Assembly (NCBI GenBank): GCA_937890655.1 | Contig: CALADT010000024.1 | Span: forward strand, 1-7,540 | Direction: 5' to 3' | DNA from: an uncultured Mucispirillum sp. | GTDB lineage: Bacteria > Chrysiogenota > Deferribacteres > Deferribacterales > Mucispirillaceae | Length of the DNA: 7,540 bases | Part shown: one piece after another, positions 1 through 5,107 of the stretch | How the letters are laid out: each line of letters starts with the position of its first letter | Position numbering within the stretch: the first letter of the stretch is position 1 | The notes under the pieces: generated by a model | What the model saw: only the letters and a program-made list of their open reading frames with translations | What the model was told of the DNA's origin: nothing | Databases searched by the model: none | Made by a program: the position numbers and the translations under genes

Positions 1-1
1 A

Positions 2-367
2 GCCTTAAGTAAAGATACAGCAGTAGGGTTATCTAACACTTTAAATGTGGGGGCAGAAAATACACTGCGTGTAGCATGAGATAGCAAAGAGTTTATCAAT
101 GGAGATAAAGTAGTAGAAGTAGAAGGTGATACTGTTATTAATATTTATTCAGATAAAAAAGAATTAGTAGGTGGTAATGTATTACAGGAAATAAAAGGAA
201 GCTATAATTTAATAAGTGATAGTGGAATAGTAGTGTTTTCGGATAATAATTTTAATCTTACATCTGATTGTGATTTTGAGATATATTCTAATAATAATAC
301 AACTATAAACTCTAAAGGACATTTAAGCCTTAAATCAAACACTTCAGATATACTGCTTGTAAACTGA
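2..367 (+). pseudogene. VgrG-like spike protein, C-terminal beta-helix remnant
   Basis: One reading frame (codons starting at position 2) gives a repetitive, Gly/Asp/Asn/Val-rich protein that begins ALSKDTAVGLSNTLNVGAEN and later contains NGDKVVEVEGDTVINIYSD. Short alternating strands ending in VG, NG or EG, and a final stretch of NNNTTINSKGHLSLKS, are typical of the C-terminal beta-helix of VgrG/Gp5-type spikes of type VI secretion systems and contractile phage tails. The frame is broken by TGA at 77-79, where the family would continue through VA-x-DSKEF, and it ends at TGA 365-367. The N-terminal gp27/gp5 domains lie outside the window or are lost. The 3' end coincides with the first codons of an integrase fragment in another frame, so this is probably a recombination scar. 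VgrG is favoured from the repeat texture alone; a tail fibre or another beta-helix protein is possible. Confidence 0.6.
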
Positions 368-585
368 GATATAGAGAAGTGTATCAGATGCGACATAGCT
401 TTGCCTGTAATGCACTTGCATCAGGATTTGAATTAAGTTATGTACAGATGATGTTAGGCCATTCTTCTCTTGAAATGATATTCAAAGTGTATGGAAATTA
501 TATTCCACAAAACAATCCAAACAACGGCTTCAAAATTTCTCATTTTTTGGGAAATCTTGGGGAAACCAAAAAAACAATTATATAA
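364..585 (+). pseudogene. Tyrosine recombinase (phage integrase), C-terminal catalytic fragment
   Basis: The frame gives LRYREVYQMRHSFACNALAS, then VQMMLGHSSLEMIFKVYGNYIP, and stops at TAA 583-585. This is the end of a tyrosine recombinase catalytic domain: the YxxRH box II (Tyr in place of the first His, as in the Rac/lambdoid-type integrases with YQxRHTFA), the LGHSS box with the second catalytic His, and the nucleophile Tyr in KVYGNYIP. About three quarters of a normal 350-400 residue integrase, including the arm- and core-binding domains and the first catalytic Arg, is missing. Upstream of 364 the frame no longer resembles an integrase and the DNA matches the VgrG-like remnant instead. 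A GTG at 379 could start a 68-residue peptide, but no Shine-Dalgarno site precedes it. The fragment ends 28 bp from the 3' end of ssrA, as expected for an element that integrated there and later decayed. Confidence 0.82.
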
Positions 586-613
586 AATATTGATACATAA
601 AGGATAAAAGTTA

Positions 614-960
614 TGGAGGTGAGGGGAATCGAACCCCTGTCCAAAAAACCTACGTCCATAAATACTACACGCTTAGTCTATGTTTAAAATCTCCCCCGCC
701 CATCTCCATAGACAAAGTAAGTTTGGGGAAAGCTCTTAATATCTTATGCCAGCCACAGAGCAAAACTGACACCAGCCCATATTAGTTTGCGCCCTTACAG
801 CCCGTCATGGGCGGACAGTCCATAAGAACGTCGCTGACACTATGCAGCGAGAGCTAATTCGTCGTTAGCGTTTACTTTTTTGCCCGAGTTTTTACAAGGT
901 CTCAGACAGCCTTGACGTGCATTTAAGGATATCAGTTCCCTGTCGAAACCGAGCACCCCC
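614..960 (-). ncRNA. ssrA: Transfer-messenger RNA (tmRNA)
   Basis: The tRNA-like ends are clear. The 5' end GGGGGUG (from 960) pairs with CACCUCC just before the discriminator A at 614. The 3' part carries the T-arm GGGG-UUCGAUU-CCCC, and the 5' part continues as GCUCGGUUUCGACAGGG, the standard one-piece tmRNA start. CCA is not encoded, since the bases after the discriminator read TAA, so it must be added enzymatically. Length is 347 nt, normal for a one-piece tmRNA. The message part encodes GKKVNANDELALAA followed by TAG. With SmpB, alanyl-tmRNA enters stalled ribosomes, tags the unfinished protein for proteolysis and releases the ribosome. The smpB gene lies 37 bp upstream on the same strand. 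No clear hairpin-plus-U-tract terminator is seen beyond 614; that side is occupied by integrase debris. Confidence 0.96.
840..884 (-). other. tmRNA tag-peptide reading frame
   Basis: Inside ssrA, reading on the - strand from GGC at 884-882 to GCA at 845-843, with TAG at 842-840, gives the 14-residue tag GKKVNANDELALAA. The hydrophobic LALAA end is the degradation signal recognised by ClpXP-type proteases, and the central ANDE resembles tags of many bacteria. The resume codon is inferred: GGC (Gly) follows the A/C-rich single-stranded stretch, but a start one codon to either side cannot be excluded. Confidence 0.85.
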
Positions 961-987
961 TAAATATTTATAAATACTATATAGTAT
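961..987 (-). promoter_or_regulatory. Putative ssrA promoter region with 14-bp palindrome
   Basis: Just upstream of the tmRNA 5' end, TATAAA at 972-967 leaves 6 nt before G960 and is a plausible -10 element. No good -35 is visible at the right distance. A perfect 14-bp palindrome, ATACTATATAGTAT, spans 974-987, directly upstream of that -10, and itself contains an alternative -10 (TATAGT, 981-976). The tmRNA may alternatively be processed from a transcript started at smpB. Confidence 0.4.
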
Positions 988-997
988 AATTTATATA

Positions 998-1465
998 TTA
1001 TTTAAATTTAATTTTAAAATCTCTTTCTAGCTCTCTATTAACATCTTTTTCTTTAATAGATTGGCGTTTATCATATAACTTTTTACCACGAGCTAAAGCC
1101 ACTTGTATTTTAATACGTCTGCCTTTTAAATAGGCTTTTGTGGCAACTAAAGTTAAACCTTTTTCCTGCACTTTGCCTATTAACTGGTTTATCTCTTTTC
1201 TATGGAGTAATAGTTTTCTACTACGAAGTGGGTCTTTATTAAAAATATTGCCCTGTTCGTATGGGGATATGTGGCAGTTAATAAGATAAACTTCGTCTTT
1301 CATAATCTTAACAATAGATTCTTTTAAGTTCATCTTGCCAGCACGGATAGATTTTACTTCTGTTCCGTGAAGTTCGATTCCTGCTTCATACTCTGTCAAA
1401 ATTTCATATTCATGATAAGCCTTTTTATTTGTTGCAAGGCTAGAACTACCAGTATTTTTACTCAT
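998..1465 (-). CDS. smpB: SsrA-binding protein SmpB
   Basis: SmpB binds the tRNA-like domain of tmRNA and delivers it to stalled ribosomes, mimicking an anticodon arm in the decoding centre. The 155-residue product has the family's usual length. Its landmarks run in order: NKKAYHEY near residues 13-20, HGTEVKSIRAGK near 33-44 (tmRNA-binding beta-barrel), ISPYEQGN, DPLRSRKLLLH near 78-88, and the C-terminal GKKLYDKR near 127-134, whose DKR is needed for tagging. A basic tail follows (KEKDVNRELERDFKIKFK). The usual Pro in the TLVP segment is Ala here (LTLVATKAYLK). ATG at 1465 is chosen because family similarity begins at MSKNTGSSS. An upstream in-frame TTG at 1501 lies inside a promoter -35 box and would add an atypical hydrophobic leader. 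No Shine-Dalgarno site precedes 1465. The gene lies between the histidine kinase (58 bp gap) and ssrA (37 bp gap). Confidence 0.96.
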   Translation of the reverse strand: MSKNTGSSSLATNKKAYHEYEILTEYEAGIELHGTEVKSIRAGKMNLKESIVKIMKDEVYLINCHISPYEQGNIFNKDPLRSRKLLLHRKEINQLIGKVQEKGLTLVATKAYLKGRRIKIQVALARGKKLYDKRQSIKEKDVNRELERDFKIKFK

Positions 1466-1473
1466 GGAGTTAT

Positions 1474-1501
1474 AATATATATAAAATATTAAAAATGTCA
1501 A
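1474..1501 (-). promoter_or_regulatory. smpB promoter, likely giving a leaderless or near-leaderless mRNA
   Basis: A perfect TTGACA (1501-1496) is followed after 16 bp by TATATT (1479-1474). Only 8 nt separate this -10 from the smpB ATG at 1465, so transcription should start at or within a base or two of the ATG. The 8 nt read ATAACTCC and hold no Shine-Dalgarno sequence. A shifted -10 (TATTAT, 1477-1472, 18-bp spacer) would place the start even closer. Confidence 0.65.
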
Positions 1502-1523
1502 TACTTTATAATATTAGAAAAAT

Positions 1524-3779
1524 CTATTTTTCTTTGCCATGATATATAGGAATTAAAAGTTGAGCAACTACACCTTGTTCGCCGTCTGTTCTATTAGTTA
1601 TGGATAATGTGCCTTTCATTTTTTCTATAATCATTTGTGCCATATACATACCTATACCTGTTCCGTTTGATCCTTTTGTTGTATAGTGCATTTCAAAAAT
1701 TTTTGATAATGTTTCTTTTGTCAACCCTGTTCCATTATCACATATGTATATCATTACTTTTTCATCTTTTTGGTTTTCTATTTTTATATTGATTTTACCA
1801 TTTACTTCTGGCTCTGTTTCTTTTCTTGTGATTATAGCATCTTTTCCGTTTACTACAATATTCATAATAACTTGTTTTAAGTCATTTACAAAACCAAAAA
1901 CCCTAACACTTTCTAATGATGAGGGTATATCATATGTAACTTCTATATTGCTTTTTTTAAGTGCAGGAGTAAGTAAACTCATAATTGATTTAGTAGCAGA
2001 TACAACACTAAATGGAACATTTACATCTTCTGGTTTAAAGAAGTTTTTAAAGTTTTCCATAGTTTCTGACATAAACATTATATGTTTCATAATAGACTGC
2101 ATCATATCAGTAATATCTTCTTTTTCAAATTCTTCATCTTCCATTAAAATATCTTCTGTATTTTGTGCTATTAACCCAATAGCGTTTAGTGGCTGTTTCC
2201 ACTGGTGAGTAATGAAGCTAATCATTGTGCCAATAGTGGCTAGTTTTTGGTATTGTGCTAATGTTAGCATATTTGATTCTATTGTGTTTTTCATATCATC
2301 ATTTAAAGAAGAAATAATATTATTTGCTTCTTTTAAACAATGTTGACGTTCTATAATTTCTGTAATATTAGTAAAAGATACAACATAAAAAGTATTTGTT
2401 TCGTTTTGCATTAATGTGGATTTTATATTAAATACATTATATATTCCTTTACTATTTTTCATAGTAACCATATACTCATTGTTAGGGTGTTCTATTGGTA
2501 GTATAAACCAATTATCTTTATTTTTATGGGTTATAAAGGCCTTATCGTCATTATCAATAAATTTCGTAGAAATATCCCCTATATTATGAATGGCTTCTTC
2601 AATAGAGGAGTAACCAAAAAATTCTAAAAATAATTTATTACACCTTGTAAGCATATGTTCATCATTAAATACTGCTATCATATTTGGTTGAGTATCAAAA
2701 ACTTCTGCTGTAAACTCTATTTGGCTTTCCATTAACCTTGCAACTGCTATATGGTCTGTTAAGTCTTTTACAATATACACCATAGAACGTTTATTAAAGT
2801 TATCAAAAGCCTGCACTCTTAATGCACCACTAAACTCTGTTTTATCATGCCTTATACCTACAAACCTAATGGAGCTACCTTTTACTGTGGAAGCATTATC
2901 AATATATTGAGATGCGTCAGGAATAAGCATAGATAATGGTTTATGAATTAATTCATCTTTTTCATACCGCCATAACTGGCAAGCTGCGTTATTTACATCA
3001 ACTATAATACCGTTATTTACAATTAACATACCGTCTGAAATAGAACGAGTTAAAAACTGATAGCGGAGAAAATCTTCACTAATTTGATCCCTTTGGGTTT
3101 CTATTTCCCCAAAAATATCACGCATCATAAATATTATTTTATAAGTATCGTTTTCTTCTTTTATTATAGGTATGATTTCAAAAATCATTATTTTATTTGT
3201 ATCTAAGTTATATTGGTTTACAAGAAAAGTTTTTGTATAAGGTGTGCTTGAATTTAAGTAGTTATTAATTAAATGGACACTATCAGGGAACAAGTTTGAA
3301 ATAAACATACCATGAATATGTTCGTTAGATAGCCCACATAATTTTAAAAAAGCTATATTTGCTGTTTCTACTTTTCTTGATTTAAAATCAAATATAACAC
3401 AAGGTTGTGGCATATTAGCAAAAAAGTATTCTTGAGTTTTTAAAGTATCTTCCTTAATAAGTTTTGATTTTTCTTCTGGAATAATAGAAATAATTGTAAT
3501 ATTAATTGACTTTCTATACTCTTTAATAAGCATATATTTTGTATCTTTATGAATGACTTCTTTTGTTTCATTATTTTTATTATGAATAAAGGAATATGTA
3601 GAATTATCATCAAAAGCAAATATGTTTTTTAAGGCATCCATTAATGTAGGGTAATCTTTTAAATGATGTATATAAGCGTCATTATACCAAATATTATTAG
3701 ATTCTCCATGTATAATAACAGTAGGTAGAGATGACTGGTTTAAAAGTTTAGCTATTGATGAATTCATTATTATTTGCAT
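1524..3779 (-). CDS. Soluble multi-PAS sensor histidine kinase
   Basis: This is a two-component sensor that would autophosphorylate on His and pass phosphate to an unidentified response regulator; none is encoded here. Numbering from ATG 3779 gives 751 residues. Four PAS-like domains lie near 5-100 (degenerate), 118-222, 240-342 (GMLIVNNGIIVDVNNAACQL) and 355-475 (MIAVFNDEHMLTRCNKLFLE). A helical linker leads to a dimerisation helix with phospho-acceptor His525 in FITHQWKQPLNAIG. The ATP-binding domain follows: N-box with N640/N644 (MNIVVNGKDAI), G1 box DNGTGL (D681, G683, G685) and G2 box GTGIG (706-710). All catalytic motifs look intact. There is no signal peptide or membrane segment, so the signal is probably cytosolic, but no ligand-binding residues could be assigned. 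A longer version starting at ATG 3815 adds 12 residues but lacks a Shine-Dalgarno site, and its ATG overlaps the promoter -10. It ends with TAG 58 bp before smpB. Confidence 0.93.
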   Translation of the reverse strand: MQIIMNSSIAKLLNQSSLPTVIIHGESNNIWYNDAYIHHLKDYPTLMDALKNIFAFDDNSTYSFIHNKNNETKEVIHKDTKYMLIKEYRKSINITIISIIPEEKSKLIKEDTLKTQEYFFANMPQPCVIFDFKSRKVETANIAFLKLCGLSNEHIHGMFISNLFPDSVHLINNYLNSSTPYTKTFLVNQYNLDTNKIMIFEIIPIIKEENDTYKIIFMMRDIFGEIETQRDQISEDFLRYQFLTRSISDGMLIVNNGIIVDVNNAACQLWRYEKDELIHKPLSMLIPDASQYIDNASTVKGSSIRFVGIRHDKTEFSGALRVQAFDNFNKRSMVYIVKDLTDHIAVARLMESQIEFTAEVFDTQPNMIAVFNDEHMLTRCNKLFLEFFGYSSIEEAIHNIGDISTKFIDNDDKAFITHKNKDNWFILPIEHPNNEYMVTMKNSKGIYNVFNIKSTLMQNETNTFYVVSFTNITEIIERQHCLKEANNIISSLNDDMKNTIESNMLTLAQYQKLATIGTMISFITHQWKQPLNAIGLIAQNTEDILMEDEEFEKEDITDMMQSIMKHIMFMSETMENFKNFFKPEDVNVPFSVVSATKSIMSLLTPALKKSNIEVTYDIPSSLESVRVFGFVNDLKQVIMNIVVNGKDAIITRKETEPEVNGKINIKIENQKDEKVMIYICDNGTGLTKETLSKIFEMHYTTKGSNGTGIGMYMAQMIIEKMKGTLSITNRTDGEQGVVAQLLIPIYHGKEK

Positions 3780-3786
3780 ACTATAT

Positions 3787-3791
3787 TCCTT
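3787..3791 (-). promoter_or_regulatory. Ribosome binding site that fixes the kinase start
   Basis: AAGGA (3791-3787) lies 7 nt before the ATG at 3779, an ideal distance. The alternative ATG at 3815 has no comparable site, so 3779 is the preferred start of the histidine kinase. Confidence 0.75.
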
Positions 3792-3813
3792 ACTTATAAT
3801 ATTTGTTGCAACC

Positions 3814-3842
3814 ATTATATATGGTATTCTTAAATATGTCTA
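3814..3842 (-). promoter_or_regulatory. Promoter of the histidine kinase gene
   Basis: TAGACA (3842-3837, five of six consensus bases) and a perfect TATAAT (3819-3814) are separated by 17 bp. The expected transcription start is near 3807, giving a leader of about 28 nt that includes the AAGGA site. The -10 shares two bases with the ATG at 3815, which rules that ATG out as a start on this transcript. Confidence 0.75.
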
Positions 3843-3870
3843 ACATTTTTTTTATTTTATATAAAATTTT

Positions 3871-3910
3871 AAAAAAAAGTATTGACAAGTTGTTTTATTT
3901 AATATATATA
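3871..3910 (+). promoter_or_regulatory. tRNA-Pro promoter with A-tract (UP-element-like)
   Basis: A perfect TTGACA (3882-3887) is followed after 17 bp by TATATA (3905-3910), putting the start about 7 nt before the mature tRNA. A run of eight A (3871-3878) immediately upstream of the -35 resembles an UP element, common at strong stable-RNA promoters. Between this and the divergent kinase promoter lies only AT-rich DNA, including the 14-bp palindrome ATTTTATATAAAAT (3854-3867). Confidence 0.7.
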
Positions 3911-3923
3911 AGTATTCTCTTGA

Positions 3924-3995
3924 CGGGGTGTAGCGCAGGGGTAGCGCGCATGTCTTGGGAACATGATGTCGCAGGTTCAAATCCTGTCACCCCGA
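3924..3995 (+). tRNA. tRNA-Pro (anticodon UGG)
   Basis: The cloverleaf folds fully. The acceptor CGGGGTG (3924-3930) pairs with CACCCCG (3988-3994), and the D stem GCGC pairs with GCGC. The anticodon stem CATGT/ACATG encloses the loop CTTGGGA, with anticodon TGG at 3956-3958. The T stem GCAGG/CCTGT (one G-U pair) encloses TTCAAAT. The discriminator is A3995 and CCA is not encoded. The C1-G72 pair and the start CGGGGTGTAGCGCAG are typical of bacterial tRNA-Pro. UGG can read all proline codons when suitably modified. Confidence 0.97.
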
Positions 3996-4000
3996 TTTTT

Positions 4001-4039
4001 AGGCGAATTAGTCTTATAAAGGCTTGTTCGCCTTTTTTT
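4001..4039 (+). terminator. Rho-independent terminator of tRNA-Pro
   Basis: AGGCGAA (4001-4007) pairs perfectly with TTCGCCT (4027-4033) across a 19-nt loop, and seven T (4033-4039) follow. It begins 5 nt after the tRNA 3' end. The loop is longer than usual but the stem and T-tract are clear. Confidence 0.8.
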
Positions 4040-4126
4040 ATTTAGAATTTTTTGAACTTTTTATATTTACACTTGTCATTAAAGTTATAGCCCTAAAAAG
4101 CTATTAATATAATAAACGAGGATATC

Positions 4127-4810
4127 ATGAAAAAATTACTTTTAACATTTTTAATGGTGTTATCATTAACATCTTTTGCCTTTGCTCAAAAAGGTAACTT
4201 TCAAAGGGAAGTAACTGTAAGCAGTAAAACCCAAGCACAGGAAATTGTAAAACAGCAGGTTGCAACATTAAAAGGTTACACTTCTTTTGACGCAGAAGAA
4301 GTGAAAGGTAGGATGGGAACAGCATATAAAGTGCCTGTAAAAGACGGTGCTGGTAATAAACTTTACTATATGGTTTCGCCTTTTGGTATGGTTTTTGGCC
4401 CTATTACAAATGATGATATAAAAACAGTATGTAATAATGGTTGTATGCAAAATGGTAACAATATGAATAATGGTTGTATGCATGGAAAACATGGTAAAGG
4501 CAAACACCATAATATGAATTGCGAATATAGTATCCATAACCATGCAGATTGTGCTGTATGTGGCAAATCAAAAAATGGCCAAAATGCTGAACCTGTGATT
4601 GTAACAGCAGAGCAGGCAAAAAATGCAGCAGAAAAATATATTCAAAACCTTAAAGGCTATACCATAGAAAATGTGGAAAGCTATTCTAATAAAGGCCAAA
4701 AATATATAAGATATAGAGCAAATTTAAAAGATAGTAACGGTAATTTATTCTTTATATATGTTCACCCATGTGGTAATGTTTCTGGTTTAATTAATTATAA
4801 TGTGCAGTAA
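4127..4810 (+). CDS. Secreted two-repeat (PepSY-like) protein with Cys/Met/His-rich linker
   Basis: The family is not recognised by name. The 227-residue product starts with a classic signal peptide (MKKLLLTFLMVLSLTSFAFA) with a likely cut after residue 20 before QKG. The mature part has two copies of one fold, residues about 28-93 and 156-222. They share LKGYT followed by E, then a Tyr/Arg strand, KDxxGN, an aromatic strand, VxPxGxVxGxI. Their size and pattern resemble PepSY-type domains; this is inference. The linker (about 94-155) is rich in potential metal ligands: Cys102, 106, 117, 132, 142, 145; His119, 122, 127, 128, 137, 139; Met107, 113, 118, 130, with a CxxC at 142-145. This suggests periplasmic binding of Cu, Zn or Ni. 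GAGGA at 4118-4122 precedes the ATG. No clear promoter was found, only an isolated TATAAT at 4108-4113. The gene appears monocistronic. Confidence 0.85.
   Translation: MKKLLLTFLMVLSLTSFAFAQKGNFQREVTVSSKTQAQEIVKQQVATLKGYTSFDAEEVKGRMGTAYKVPVKDGAGNKLYYMVSPFGMVFGPITNDDIKTVCNNGCMQNGNNMNNGCMHGKHGKGKHHNMNCEYSIHNHADCAVCGKSKNGQNAEPVIVTAEQAKNAAEKYIQNLKGYTIENVESYSNKGQKYIRYRANLKDSNGNLFFIYVHPCGNVSGLINYNVQ
4433..4482 (+). repeat. In-frame 17-bp direct repeat in the metal-ligand linker
   Basis: AATAATGGTTGTATGCA occurs identically at 4433-4449 and 4466-4482, offset by 33 bp, exactly 11 codons. Each copy encodes NNGCM. The linker seems to have expanded by duplicating an 11-codon unit that carries Cys-Met. 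Confidence 0.85.
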
Positions 4811-4836
4811 TAAAAGTGCATAATCTATAAATTTAT

Positions 4837-4869
4837 AAAATAGGGAAATTATTTTTCCCTATTTTTTTT
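4837..4869 (+). terminator. Rho-independent terminator after the secreted-protein gene
   Basis: AAAATAGGGAAA (4837-4848) pairs perfectly over 12 bp with TTTCCCTATTTT (4854-4865) around a 5-nt loop, and more T follow to 4869. It starts 26 nt after the stop codon and separates this gene from the Fur-controlled lipoprotein gene. Confidence 0.85.
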
Positions 4870-5037
4870 ATTCATTTTTTTTTATTAAAAAAACATAAAA
4901 TTTAAAAATATTTTTTTATATTAATTTAATATGATAGTTATTTTTTTTAATAATTTATGCTATCCTAAAAATTTATATTTTAAATTATATGAATATTAAC
5001 CATATAAATAAGTAACAAATTAAATAAAAAAAAATCC
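4870..5037. other. AT-rich intergenic spacer, nothing recognisable
   Basis: This stretch is almost entirely A and T with homopolymer runs of up to nine. No coding frame, RNA fold or confident promoter is seen. TGATAGT at 4932-4938 resembles half of a Fur site, but its partner half is poor. Confidence 0.6.
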
Positions 5038-5066
5038 TTGACAAAACTATTTTAATATTTTAATGA
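5038..5066 (+). promoter_or_regulatory. Promoter of the lipoprotein gene
   Basis: A perfect TTGACA (5038-5043) is followed after 17 bp by a weak -10, TAATGA (5061-5066). The -10 overlaps the left half of the Fur box, the usual layout for Fur repression. The -10 assignment is uncertain; the -35 is strong. Confidence 0.5.
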
Positions 5067-5078
5067 TAACTATTATCA
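5064..5078 (+). promoter_or_regulatory. Fur box (iron-responsive operator)
   Basis: TGATAAC-T-ATTATCA matches the 7-1-7 Fur consensus TGATAAT-N-ATTATCA at 13 of 14 defined positions, and its inverted symmetry extends by a base or two each side. It sits on the presumed -10 region, 29 bp before the ATG at 5108. Iron-loaded Fur bound here should block transcription, so the downstream gene is expected to be induced when iron is scarce. Confidence 0.82.
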
Positions 5079-5107
5079 ATAAAATTGTTTAAATAGGAGA
5101 AAAGAGA

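Noticed and set aside
326..333. AGCCTTAA repeated at 1-8 and 326-333 as a possible att or repeat
   Set aside because: Eight bases is too short to stand out in AT-rich DNA, and it has no relation to the ssrA end.
202..396. A 64-codon - strand frame
   Set aside because: It is antisense to the VgrG-like and integrase remnants and has no ribosome site.
1466..1501. A longer smpB start at TTG 1501
   Set aside because: The TTG is the first half of a perfect TTGACA -35 box, the added residues are hydrophobic and unlike SmpB, and no ribosome site precedes it.
1744..2208. A 154-codon + strand frame
   Set aside because: It lies opposite the ATP-binding domain of the intact histidine kinase and is its antisense shadow.
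3854..3867. Palindrome ATTTTATATAAAAT as an operator between divergent promoters
   Set aside because: It is made only of A and T and flanked by T and A runs, so it is likely to be compositional chance.
3803..4045. An 80-codon + strand frame
   Set aside because: It runs straight through the tRNA-Pro gene and its terminator, and it has no ribosome site or protein-like composition.
4125..4619. Several - strand frames
   Set aside because: All are antisense shadows of the secreted-protein gene, which has a signal peptide, ribosome site and terminator.
4932..4946. A second Fur site (TGATAGT-T-ATTTTTT)
   Set aside because: The left half matches 6 of 7, but the right half matches only 4 of 7, all within A/T runs, and it is far from the promoter.
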